NCBI RefSeq assembly: GCF_013368755.1
Contig: NC_049563.1
Coordinates: 4,650,001-4,714,000 of the forward strand
Source: Talaromyces rugulosus
Lineage: Eukaryota; Ascomycota; Eurotiomycetes; Eurotiales; Trichocomaceae
DNA: 64,000 bases
Direction: 5' to 3'
Positions 40,551-51,206 of the stretch are shown in pieces. The notes under the pieces were generated by a model that was not told where the DNA came from, did not search any database, and was given only the letters and a program-made list of their open reading frames with translations. A program made the translations under genes and the position numbers. Position 1 is the stretch's first letter, and each line of letters opens with the position of its first letter.

Positions 40551-43500
40551 TCAAACCGACAAATTACACTTTACACACACCAGCTTCTGCTTCCCTCTCG
40601 TTTTGGTCGCACGGAAATTTGTTCCTCGACAGCGCGGACACCGCAGAACTTCGTCGTCTTCCCCACTGTCGTCGTGACTTGGGCTAGACGAGCTCAGATC
40701 GCTGCTTAGAGCACTCGGTACGCTTGAGATTCGGCGAGTTGGGTCATTTATTGTGTTTGGGTTTAATCGTTGCTGCTGTTGATGCTGCTGGGTGGCCGAT
40801 CTGGCGATTTCGACGCTTTTGGTCCAGAATGCGTTGCTCTGGCCGTTTTCTGCGAATTGGGGGATGTTGTTCAGATTGTTGGATTTTGCCCCAGGACGAG
40901 GTGTTTTATCGTTGGCTGTCGTTTCCGACACGTTATCGACAGAGTCTGTGCGAGGACTGGCATATCCAGACCGCGTCTTCTTGGTCGCCACACTCCCACC
41001 CGGACTGGCAACCCGATTTTGGCTTTGTGATTTCCGCGGAGAGTGACTGCGAATGGTACCTGCAGGCGAATTGAGGCTAGCAAGCTCCGTGCCCGTGACA
41101 GAGCTCCTCCAAGCCAATATCCTCTCCGACGGCGACTTGGATTCACGCCCGATCGACGACGCGATACTATGTCGCGCTGAATTGGATCGTCCCAAAATCT
41201 TCTTGGAAAACGTCGATCCGGCATCCCAGTCGCTCGGCCGCTTCTTGTACGCGCAATCCTGGCGGAACACTTTGATTCGACCAGAGTAGTCGGCGGCTAG
41301 TATGATATTCCCGTCTGGGTGTGTAGAGCGCGCGAGATACGAAGGAGAACCCTGTGTTTGTTTTGGGTTGTCTGGTTTGCGCTCGAATTCTACCGATTGT
41401 TTCGGTTTCGTGGTGCCCTTTAGCTCACCGTACGCGGATGACCGGTTGGAGTCGGGTTGGCTGACAAGCGTGATGGGAGGTGGGTTGCACAGGTCGTATA
41501 ATGGATCGCCTGAAAGGCCCAGCAGCTGCTTTGTGGTAATTGGTGCCATGATCGCACTGGTGACAATCGATGTGCGCGTTTCTAGTTCTTCCACGGCGCG
41601 CTTGTCCGGTTCTCTATCCACGGAGCCCGTGGACCAGATATATGTGCGCCTGTCTTCGCTGCCGCAGATGATGAATTTGCCGTCATCACTGAAAGAGGCG
41701 CGAATCTGGCTAGTCGAGTTCTCGTTGCCCCGGTATTTCGCCTCTAAATTCCGGTCCCTGAAATTGTAGAGTCGGATCCGAGAATCATTGCTAGTGATCA
41801 ACAACTTCACCTCACCATTGGGGTCGTTAGGAGGGTGGAATATGGTGTCAATGCCGGTAATCTTGCTGCCCTTGGCATTCTTCCCTCTAGCTGAGCGAAC
41901 GTGTACCTGGGCATTCGCCTTTAAACCATCCGTTTCGTAGAGAATGCAGAGACCATTGAGGCATCCGGCGATTGAGTATTTGCCATCCGGAGTAAAGGCA
42001 ACGGCAGTAATCATGTCGCGCACAGTGGCCCAGAATGCCACGCTCTTGTCTGGAATACTCCACAACCGGAGCTTCGAATCCAGCGAGCCAGCAAGAAAGA
42101 ACCGGTCGTCGCGCGGATGGAACTGGATCGACGTCACAAAGTCGCTGTGTTTGAAGCAGCACAGGCACTCGGACCGACTAATATGCCACAGGCGAACTGT
42201 GCGATCCATTGACGAGGACAAAAGGAAGTTGTTCTGGCGGCAGTTAGAATGGTCTCGTGTATTGGTATTAGTATATGGCAACATACCTTGCTCCAACTCA
42301 GGTCCAACACGCTTCCAGTATGGCCAGTATATTCGCGAATAGGTTTTGCTTTGAAAACCGGGGCTGTCAGACGCCATCCGCCGTCTCCCTTGGCCCCCTC
42401 CTCTTCTTCCTGCTCATGCGCCTCGCGGTCCTGAGCATTGGTGATGACCGCCCAGACACGAACGATTTTATCCTGGCCAGCGGTTGCTAGGTACTTGCCA
42501 TCCTTGGAGAATACCATTGCCCAGATGGCCTTGTTGCTAGTCTTGGCCTCATCTTTGCCCGGATCAGCACCCTCATCGTTGCCGGAAAGCTCCTGCGCTA
42601 GAAAAACTTTATCGAATGTCTTTTGCTTCTTAGAATGCGCCTTGACTTTGATGTATTTTGGGGGCGGCGGAAATCGCGGGATGAAGCCTATAGGATGCGC
42701 AAAGAGGTCGTCCATACCACTTGCTTCGTCCACAACGGGTTCCGAAACATTGTCGGCCGTATCGCTGGTTTGGCCTTTTTTGGTGCCAATAAAGCGACTA
42801 AGAAAGGAAACGCGATTTCTATGAACCTGTTAGCTAGTTTTCGATTCCGCGAATCGGAATGGCTAGGTGTATTTTTTAGTACTTTTTCTCCTTGCTTGCT
42901 TTCACGCCTCCGGTGGATTCGGTACGATTGACAGTTTGTTCCGCCGGGCCAGCCTTGGTTCCGTCTCCGGCAGAGTCCTGGCCATGTGATCGCAGCTTTA
43001 GTGGGATCGATCTCTCGGTCTGGGTGCGTTTGAGGATGTGCTGTGGTATTGTATTATCGCATTAGCAATCAATGAGGCTCCAAGCGAACAACACGACGCG
43101 CAGGTGTATGGGCTGAGGGGTATCACCTGTGAGAGGGGGTCTATCGGGCTGTCAGACGAGGCATTGTTCAGATCGTCAGGTGATGTTTGCGACTGGGCAG
43201 ACGCGGTGTCGATATGCGCGGTCAACGTCAGGCTCTGGCGCGCGTTGCTGTCGCCGTCTTCCTGATCGACCTGAAGGGGAGCGGGGCTTGCGATTCCTAT
43301 GCGTCAAACAGACGTGTCACATCGGTCAGCCGAGCGTGTTTTTTGGCCATCTCTCTCCTTTGTCTGGAACTATTGCTGCAGCCCGGAAGGAGCCGGCTGC
43401 GCAAGTCGAGATTGCAATTCCTTCGGAGAGTGCTGTACGACTTACCATTTGAGGAACTCGATTGCGCCTGGGCCGACGACAGCCTTGTTGAGTCCGTATT

Positions 43501-43560
43501 CTTGCTGGCGGCGCCGTCGTGCCTATCAGCGTCTTCGGTCATGGTCAAGACCTCGGCCAT
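40551..43560 (-). CDS. WD40-repeat protein (WDR44-like) with C-terminal zinc-ribbon motif
   Basis: Five exons: 43560-43446, 43296-43127, 43040-42883, 42818-42287 and 42233-40551, giving 885 residues. The N-terminal about 200 residues are disordered; NRVSFLSRFIG (exon 4) is a family motif. WD repeats run from about residue 245 (AIWAMVFSKDGKYLATAGQDKIVRVW) through LLSSSMDRTVRLWH, TSIQFHPRDDRFFLAGSLDSKLRLW and FIICGSEDRRTYIW to a later repeat, NIILAADYSGRIKVFRQD. The C-terminus ends CPRCRG...CVKCNLSV, a Cys4 zinc ribbon. Fungal and plant relatives of WDR44 (a Rab11 effector in animals) show the same WD layout; a role in vesicle traffic or signalling is inferred. Confidence 0.9.
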
Positions 43561-44300
43561 GGGGATGCGAATCGCACGTGGTAAAACATAGCCCTTGGGT
43601 TATAAGCAAGGGGGGTCGACGCGAGGACTGGTGTGCGATATCAAGGAGTCGGGAGCGCAGGATAATAAGGAGGATAAAAATGACACGGCAATCGTAGAAT
43701 AAGTGATGGAAAAGAGGCGGTTTGCACAATCGCCATGTGGTCGCTAGTGACATCAACAGCCGCTTTGCTTAGCTTAGCTCGGCTTAGATGATTAGATGAG
43801 CTCAGCTGCTTTCAAATAACAATATTGGCTGCGGAATTCTCCGGCGGGGTGGGGCTTGCTGATAAGTGAATGGCGATAACAGCTGATGGGTGTCTCTGGC
43901 AGGCTGGGGTAGCACAGAAATTGGGCGACAGAATGGCGGTTTCTAGAAGTCAATGATGTCGCTGTAACGGTGGTTGCGGTGGTGTTTCCGGCGGTCAACT
44001 GTTTGCGGCATGATCTGGCGAGGAGGTGCACGTGCGCTGGATCTACATGTATACAATTGATGTATAACATCGGTTTTGATATATATACAACATTGGACTG
44101 AAAAAAAAAAATAATTCATTTAAGCACTGCTTCTTTTTTGGAAGAGAAATAAAAGAAACAAACATTGGAAAATTATACATATCAATTAATGTCAGTTGGT
44201 ATCTAAATATATCAATTGATACTTATCCATCAGTATACATAAATCGAGCTGCGATCAACGTTTGAATATTAATTTAATTGTCATAAGATATTTGAAACCA
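43561..44300. other. Intergenic, 740 bp
   Basis: Contains the WD40 gene promoter (with GCTTAG repeats near 43755-43790), then AT-rich DNA (44095-44280) after the OHCU decarboxylase stop. No gene. Confidence 0.5.
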
Positions 44301-44988
44301 CTAATTTTGCAGCTTCTTCGCGCGATCTTTAGCTATATCACACATTGCCTAAGAAAATTAGATTCCACTTGCACATCCGGGCTCAACAAGCATACCTGGA
44401 TGTTATCCTGCACCTCCAGCTCGATATCGGCTCGACTAATGCGACGACGCATATCGACCATGATCACATCCCGGCCTCGCCCATTGACAAAAGTCCTGCA
44501 AATCCACTTCATTAGCATGCTTGACCATGACAAGGAACAGACAGCCCATACACATATCTCAGTCCCGGGTACGTTTCCTCGTACTCCTTGTTGAGACTCG
44601 CAAGTTGAGCGGCCAGATCGGCCGCTGACGGACCATCAGCAGTAGTGTTATTGCTGCTATTGAGATTTGCCTGTTCCTTCCGACTAAGTTCGCTCAAATT
44701 GGCCTGAGCAGCTGGCGACGGAGCTCCTAGGCGAGGATGCGACCCAAGAATGCCATACAGCGTTTGCTTTTCTGCGGAGGCCGTTGACTTTGCTGCGAGT
44801 GCTGAAAACCGGCTCTGGATGGCATCAATGAGCTGATAGTATGTGGAAAAAGTATGCGCGGACAGAATGGGCTGCACGAGAGCGTGGAGCTCGGTGGATG
44901 GCTCGAAGAGTGTGTCGAGTGCTTGGAGTTGGTCACTGGCTGGTAGCGACGGTAGTGACAAAATTGGAGGAAGAGTGGGAGAGGACAT
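44301..44988 (-). CDS. 2-oxo-4-hydroxy-4-carboxy-5-ureidoimidazoline (OHCU) decarboxylase
   Basis: Exons 44988-44552, 44495-44396 and 44348-44301 encode 194 residues. The start is MSSPTLPPIL; the open frame extends two codons further without an ATG. Diagnostic features are the catalytic-His motif GSHPRLG (about residue 78-84) and, across the first splice, YEETYPGLRYVTFVNGRGR, followed by the terminal helix MCDIAKDRAKKLQN. It catalyses the last step from urate to S-allantoin (after urate oxidase and HIU hydrolase), in purine nitrogen use. The C-terminus (LQN) is not a peroxisomal PTS1, so the site is cytosolic or import is by another route. No other purine gene is in the window. Confidence 0.93.
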
Positions 44989-45240
44989 TGTCAAAAAAAA
45001 ATTAATAATAATTCTTGCGTCCTCCGTTTTGTCGTCTTTTGGGTTTTTAATGAGCTGAGTGCTCTTCGTGAATTGGTGTATGATCTTTATAGTGGGCCGG
45101 ATCGCGGGTATCGGCAGTCTCCGACGTCGTCGTCTATTTACGCTAATTATATACCTTTGAGTGTCTGGACTACATGTACTGAATAGGACACATACAATAC
45201 AAGGGAGATCCGGACTGGATTATTAACTCTAATATAGTTA
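44989..45240. promoter_or_regulatory. OHCU decarboxylase upstream region
   Basis: About 250 bp of promoter between the start codon and direct repeat A. A-rich immediately upstream; a HATCGATA-type GATA site is not obvious by eye. Confidence 0.3.
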
Positions 45241-45341
45241 GATCGTATAACTCACCAGCACTCTGTATATTATTTTAATTTGCCATATAAAATAAAGGGT
45301 CATGCTATAGTGGGTCTAAGAGTTAGCCGTTTCTGTGTCTT
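45241..45341. repeat. Direct repeat copy A
   Basis: Begins gatcgtataactcaccagca and continues to ...ttagccgtttctgtgtctta. The first 50 bases differ from copy B (46636) at five positions; an internal gap of about 10 bases follows, then agtgggtc and agttagccg match again. It lies about 250 bp upstream of the OHCU decarboxylase start and downstream of the beta-trefoil gene. Confidence 0.75.
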
Positions 45342-45658
45342 ACATGTTCCTCTTCATTGACAAATATTGCTACTGAGATTCTCGAAAACTAGTATCGTTA
45401 ATTCGAGAACTGTCCAGTACTAAGCTGCGAAGCAAACCTTTTCTGGTACTGTAACCACCACACTAGAAAGTCTTTACTGACTGTATCTTGACTAGCCTCA
45501 GGTAGACCCTTGACATTGAGGTAGGATGAATCAAACAGACAGAAATGTCAAATCTGTCCATACTGTGTGTAACAAACAAGTATCAGTTGATATAATGACG
45601 AGACGCTAGGAGGAGATAGAATAAACAACTAAAGTATAGATATGTCTCCTCAGCAAGC
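45342..45658. other. Intergenic, beta-trefoil gene 3' side
   Basis: AT-rich spacer of about 320 bp, nothing recognised. Confidence 0.4.
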
Positions 45659-46210
45659 CTAAATTGGATTGTCAACACGAATAAACTTCCATACAGTTCC
45701 TCTTTCACGCGCGCCAGCAAGCACCAACTGCCCATTGCTATCTATCACCATTGGTTCTAGCCAAAATCGGAACCAATCCGTACGCTTCACAAGAAGTGTA
45801 TAACCCCCATCCGGATCGTGCTCCACGCGAAACTGCTCCCAGTCAGCATGATTTGTCGCCTGTGCAACAAACTGTCCTTGGCGGTTATGCCCTATTAAGG
45901 TGCCAGAGCCCATGTTCCTAAAGCCATACCACCCATCGTGGTGCCTAATGCAGCGCCAGTGGATTCTGCCATCGTCTTCGGTGTATTGAGATAATAAATT
46001 CAACACGCCTTCCTCGACTGCAAGGACAAGTCCTGCCTCAGAGTCTCGGATTATGTATGTTCTTCCTTCGGAAGGGGGCTCTCCAAGGTTCGTCAATCCC
46101 GGGCGTTCATAATCTTCTAATCCCCTTGGATCATCGAAAACGGTACTACTTGTTGGGGTATTGCGCCCATCATCTGTGGTAACGGAGGACATCGTTTCGC
46201 TGTGTCTCAT
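45659..46210 (-). CDS. Beta-trefoil/fascin-like hypothetical protein
   Basis: Intron-less, 183 residues. After a disordered Ser/Thr start (residues 1-45) it has three related beta segments: RTYIIRDSEAGLVLAVEEG, WYGFRNMGSGTLIGHNRQG with FVAQA, and GYTLLVKRTDWFRFWLEP, ending GTVWKFIRV. The pattern GWYGFRNxGSGTxxGHN is shared with a large group of uncharacterised fungal proteins that I read as beta-trefoil or fascin-like folds. No signal peptide, so cytosolic. Function unknown. It is bracketed by direct repeats A and B, and its promoter faces that of the gene at 46935. Confidence 0.75.
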   Translation of the reverse strand: MRHSETMSSVTTDDGRNTPTSSTVFDDPRGLEDYERPGLTNLGEPPSEGRTYIIRDSEAGLVLAVEEGVLNLLSQYTEDDGRIHWRCIRHHDGWYGFRNMGSGTLIGHNRQGQFVAQATNHADWEQFRVEHDPDGGYTLLVKRTDWFRFWLEPMVIDSNGQLVLAGARERGTVWKFIRVDNPI

Positions 46211-46934
46211 GACTGATAGGTTTTTAGCTTTTACTAATTTTGACTTGAAATTGTTAGTGGGCAGTAAGGCAGCATGCCATATACTTTAAAAAAAATATCT
46301 CTACCTTGTATCTCCAAAGCCTTGATTCCTAAGTGAATGTAAGCAGATAAACCACAGCTGCTGTTCTAAGAGTCGTCCCGGTGAAAGATGCTCAACACAG
46401 GATATAAGCATATATCGATTAACAAAGGTGAATGATTCAGCTAGGTGAATTGACAAACTTGCTAGTTCAAATACAGACAAGCGCTCCTATCTAGGACCAG
46501 TAAGCTCCCGAAGCCAATCAATCATCTTTAATCCTAGTGAGATTCCAAAAACTTAAAAGAATGAAGCAGTCTGTTGTCGTGAAAAGCTCTACAGATTGAG
46601 GAAGCAAATGAAGTAGAGAAAAGAAGAGAATTTTGGATCGTATACCTCAACAGCACTCTGCATGTTATTTTAATTTCCCATATAAATCTTGAAGTGGGTC
46701 CAAAAGTTAGCCGCTTCTGCCTCTTATTGGCTTCTGGAAGCTACAGTGCCTCTCCGACCCATAAATTTATAGCCGCCTAGACACTTTATTGGCCGGCTTC
46801 ATGCAGCTACTGTTTCTCTATCACAGTGGCAGGATCAGCATCAACATAAGATCATGTATAAATACTAGCCGAAATCCCTATTAGTTTAAAAAACATGTTC
46901 TACATTATCAAGCAGTAGCTAGCTACCTTCGAAA
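46211..46934. promoter_or_regulatory. Divergent promoter between beta-trefoil gene and Zn2Cys6 protein
   Basis: 724 bp including repeat copy B. Toward the right, a TATA-like gtataaatac at about 46857 lies 78 bp before the ATG at 46935. Confidence 0.45.
46636..46727. repeat. Direct repeat copy B
   Basis: Begins gatcgtatacctcaacagca and ends ...agttagccgcttctgcctctta. Same orientation as copy A and 1.4 kb from it. It lies about 430 bp upstream of the beta-trefoil start and 208 bp upstream of the gene at 46935. Confidence 0.75.
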
Positions 46935-49900
46935 ATGTCAGACCACGAAGATCTTTATCTGAATGAGTTCTTCTCTACTTTTCCTCTTCCCGATAGTCCT
47001 TCGTTGCTACCTTTCCTTTCCGAAGATCTTGAGTCTCAGCCTCTGGAGCACCCAAATAGCTATGTGCCTAGTGGTACATTCGACTACTCTGTGCCTTTTG
47101 CAGAAGCAGACGGCGGTGTATTCATGTCGGAGACCCAAACTCTTGCACCGGCTCTACACGATCCCGCCAGCCTTGTTGATGACGGTACCCTTGTAGACTT
47201 TTCAGCTTGTGAGAACCCATCAACATCAACATATGAACTTGCATTTTTCTTTTCTCTTTTTTTTGCTAACTGAGTTTGTGCAGGGATTAACGAAACCCCT
47301 TCGGATTTTCTAGATCCAAGTCTTCTGGGCATAGACTGCTATGACCTTTTCCCTGAACCAAGAAACGACATGTCGTTCGCCGATTCGTCCATCTACTATC
47401 GAGAAGCTGGTCCGTTAAACGTTACCGACCTTGAACAGCCCGAAAGTGCGCCTCACAGCATACCGCCACCTGGACTAGAAGATCTTGAGCTTATGGAAAC
47501 CCAAAATTCCATACCCTTCGAGTCGGAATTGGCTATCCCCACAGCAAGTACACAGTCAAACAACACTACCACATTGCAAAAGAGGCCATTGCTGGGCCCT
47601 ACTCGCGAGTGGGAGCTGCCTCGCAAAAAGAAACGTGGAACAGCCGCTGGCATGACCCAGGCAAAGCAAGGCAGCCGTACTAAGAAGGGAAATGTGTGCA
47701 TAACATGCCGCAAGAGAAAACAAAAGGTATGTGGCCCCGCGATAACCTATTATCTACTCAGAAAATAACTTTATATTTATAGTGCAATGGCGAAGTTCCG
47801 TGCAATTATTGCCTGGAGAATTTGGGATCACAGCTGCTAAAAGAGCCTTGTACAAGGCTTAATTTCCTTGATATAGTGGAGGAAAAATCTTGCTTTGAGT
47901 GTAAGTACTACTTTATACTCATAAACCAACCAGCTGGGTTGACAAAGGAGTGTAATCTGTTGGGCAATTCGGGGGAGGCTGACGAAAGGTTCTAGTCTCC
48001 ATTTCTTACCAGGACCTCGTTATTGAAAAACATGATAGCGCGAGTTTCCTGGAACTATTCACCACGATTAATGGTACTTTAAGAGATAGGCTTGCCCAAG
48101 AGATGGGTTTAAGCTTTCCATCTAAAAACTTGGGTCTCATCAGCTGGAAGCTTGCTCTCTCCCAGTTTCAGGCATTTCTTGGATTTGTGAAGGATGAGAA
48201 GCGTAATGGTATCAACTACATCAGCTCACTACCGACACCTGCATCCATCATAAAAAAAACACCAGTTATCTTTAAGGAAAGATTTAAGGAAATGATGCCC
48301 CAACATAGTCTGAACCATAAGAATTTGGATCAATTGGCCTTATTGGTATGTCAACCGGGATTTTTTATTACTGTATTATTGAACCTTTACTAATTACTAC
48401 CAGACCCACAGACTTCTTGCCTGTGGTTCGCATTGTACTTCCTGTAAAACAAACGGTCTGACCGGCATTCAGCTCAATATGAGTCACGAAAAGGTAGCTC
48501 AAGCTGCAGCCCAGCTTATTGGTTGGCTTGCCGTACGAGACCACGAAATAGAAATATTTTCTTATTTGCAAAAGCCAGCGAATAAGTTAAATACACTTTC
48601 AACTTCGGATCTTTATGATTTTATTGCTTTACTCGTTACAGTGGTTTGGATATATTCGGTTACTTCGGATAGCCTAGGCGTGATCTTACCCCCAGTATGA
48701 CAGACACTAAGGCTCAGCATAATTTGCGGATATCAAACTAACATGAGTAGAAACAAAAGTCTCTTGACCAAGAAACAATCAAACAACTCACAAACCATCG
48801 TCAACGCCTGCTTCTGGCCTTACTTTTTCATGCAGACATTGCAATTTCAAAACTTCCGTCTTGGTCGAGATCGGTCAGCTGGAAGGAGCTAGAAAAAAGA
48901 ATTCGGTTCATAAAGCATAAATTTCGACACATATTCATTAATTTTGACCCTTTTTGGTCACTGCATCAAGTCAAAAATGAACGGATATCCACCCTTTTAA
49001 GCCGAATTTCCCCTCCATTTGAAAACCCAAAACAGCTTGATCCCGAAGATTTTGATGGACAGTGCTGCCTGGACTGTGGATGTCATCGAAATGGCGCTTT
49101 TGACAAAGAATTCGAGAAATTTGACCTACTTTATATGGATGGACTATTGTCAAAGACAATGCCCGGAGGTTTCTATGAAGTACAGGTTTCTATGGTGTTT
49201 ACCGTTGCATCTGTCGACTGGCAGCTCGCAGTTGCGCGTATTTCGTCTCGTTCATTTGGTGCCATAACTCTTAACGACCTTCTTTTCGAATGGTTTACCA
49301 AGTTATTGGAAATCCGCTCAAATTTGACTGAGAATTGTTATAGCATGAAGAAAATATATGATAGCGGGTTGTTCACGGAAGTAGCTATTGAAGGCTTTGA
49401 GAGTCACACCAAGAACATTACGTCTGCAGGAAATACAACGACGCCTCATTATCGGAAGGAATTTAGGCGAAAACTATTAGACCTACGAGAGGGCCTACGT
49501 TGGCTGACGCTCAAGAATCTTACTGGTGGAGAGGAAATTTATCTTCTTAGTACCCAATTGCGCGCTCGCGAGAATGGGCGGAAAATCGGACTGCTTGACA
49601 TTCCATATACCTTGAAACATGGAAATGACGAAGAATTTGATGGGCTAATGAAGCTACTCCAGCCATCCCAATCCTGGATTAGAAAAACCCTCCTGCAGCT
49701 TCGAGGAATGGTTGGGTGGATAAAAGAGCTATCCGGTGTCTGCAGATCAGACAGAGACCCGCACAGTTTATCACAGCTAATCCAGCAAACTGTCAATCGT
49801 ACTTTTGAAGGAATTGACTTGAGAAAGAACCCTTCCGGACGCGATCCTAGCCTTGAAATCGAATCATTCTTTGGGGCCAGCCCAGATGCAGTCGCCGAAA

Positions 49901-50118
49901 TTCTACGAGGTATAATCAAAAAAGGAGGGAACTTGAATTTCAACCAAGTTGAGGACGACACTGAAGACGACAGTGAAGACAACAGTGAAGACGATAGTGA
50001 AGACGATAGCGAAGAAGAAGAAGGCATCCACGAGGAGACATCTTTATTGATGAAGAGTATAAGATCGTTGCTAATCGATTTGCCTAACGCTCAGGAGTGC
50101 GGAAATTGTCCCGAATAA
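46935..50118 (+). CDS. Large protein with internal Zn2Cys6-like motif
   Basis: Six exons (46935-47208, 47284-47726, 47783-47900, 47996-48345, 48404-48694, 48751-50118) encode 947 residues. The first about 220 residues are acidic and Pro/Ser-rich (a possible activation domain). A basic stretch (RKKKRG, SRTKKGN) leads into a zinc cluster Cys230, 233, 240, 246, 249, 262 with NVCITCRKRKQKC and a long last gap (12 residues, KEPC), as in a divergent fungal subfamily. An intron splits the cluster before Cys240. The rest is a large helical region with a Cys-rich spot (GQCCLDCGCHRNG) and, near the C-terminus, a (E-D-D-S)5 acidic repeat. It is probably a DNA-binding regulator, although the zinc cluster is internal. 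Target unknown. Confidence 0.82.
49954..50014 (+). repeat. 12-bp tandem repeat coding for EDDS units
   Basis: About five copies of gaagacgacagt-like units with few changes, coding for EDDT, EDDS, EDNS, EDDS, EDDS in the C-terminal part of the Zn2Cys6-like protein. Confidence 0.85.
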
Positions 50119-50397
50119 GGATTACTTCTTGGAACTGTGCAGTCATTTCAATTAAACGGGCAATCCTATGACCAAGAGCAGAATTTGTTGTTTCTCTTTT
50201 TCCTGTATTTTCGGGTACTATCATGAATGTTTGAAGTAGTTATATCAATGAACGGTTTCTTGAAACAATTGAATACTGGTAGAAGAGACTCTTTTCAATG
50301 TTATTGACACGTAGCTTACATATGTAGCTGGCTATATAGGGTTTCGATATGTACTTCTTGTCCAAAAAATTGCATGTCGTCAAGGCACCACTTGACC
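50119..50397. other. Convergent 3' spacer
   Basis: 279 bp between two convergent stop codons; AT-rich, nothing recognised. Confidence 0.5.
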
Positions 50398-51206
50398 CTA
50401 AGCCGAAGATAACTCGACCTGCTTCTTCACATACGCGGCCACCTGCTCCGGAGACACCAACCACGGCGAATGCCCCGTATTGATCTTCTCCGTCTCAATA
50501 ACGGCGCCCTTTGAGCGCGCCTTTTCCACCATTAACTCCTGCACAAACAAGGGAATCGCCCGATCATCCTCGCAAAGCAGATATGAACTTGGATACCGCA
50601 GATACGCCGCAGTCGTGGCGGGGGAGTTTTTGGTCGCCCATGCGTGCGGACGCAGCGTCTCGGCCCATTTCTCACCGCCAGGGACATCGTGAAAGAAAAG
50701 TGTATATGGGTCACGGGCTGATACTGTACCATTGGCCTCCTGAAATATTTTTTTTAGCACTTCATCTCTTACGAACAGCGTTTCTTTATCTGCAAGTTGC
50801 TTACATCCCGAATATACCAATCCGGTGGCACACCGCCAAAAGCCCCAATCAGACTCTCACCAACATCTGGAATAAAAGCAGAAATAAAGACTAGCCGGAC
50901 AACACCGCCCTTCTGGCCACTTAGTCTGCCCTCCTTTTTACTCAACCCGTCCAATGCGCTGTTGACAGGCAGACCGGACCAGCTGTGCGAGACCACGACG
51001 ATATCATGGCCCGCGTCGCACTCGCGCTCTACGAGGTCGCGGATAGCTGCAATGTCCGGTTTCAGGTCTTGCACTGTCGTTGCTTGCTGGATGGAGGGGA
51101 AGGCCACCGTGTGGGTTTTATATTCGGGTAAAAGCTCGATCAGAGGGTCGAAGGCGATGGATGGGTACCAGGCGCCAGGGCAGAAGATCAAAGTCGGCTT
51201 GGACAT
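50398..51206 (-). CDS. Alpha/beta hydrolase (AB hydrolase 6-type)
   Basis: Exon 1 51206-50805 and exon 2 50739-50398, 247 residues. Start MSKPTLIFCPGAWYPS gives the oxyanion-hole region (CPGAWY). The nucleophile elbow is VVVSHSWSGLP (about residues 72-82; S-x-S-x-G form), the acid is in YLLCEDDRAIP and the catalytic His in NTGHSPWLVSPEQ. Size and pattern match small fungal esterase-like hydrolases of the salicylate/methyl-ester esterase type. It is intracellular, with no signal peptide. Substrate unknown. It shows no link to neighbours apart from convergence with the Zn2Cys6 gene. Confidence 0.92.

Noticed and set aside
49539..50027. Minus-strand frame with poly-Ser start
   Set aside because: Antisense of the EDDS repeat in the Zn2Cys6-like gene.
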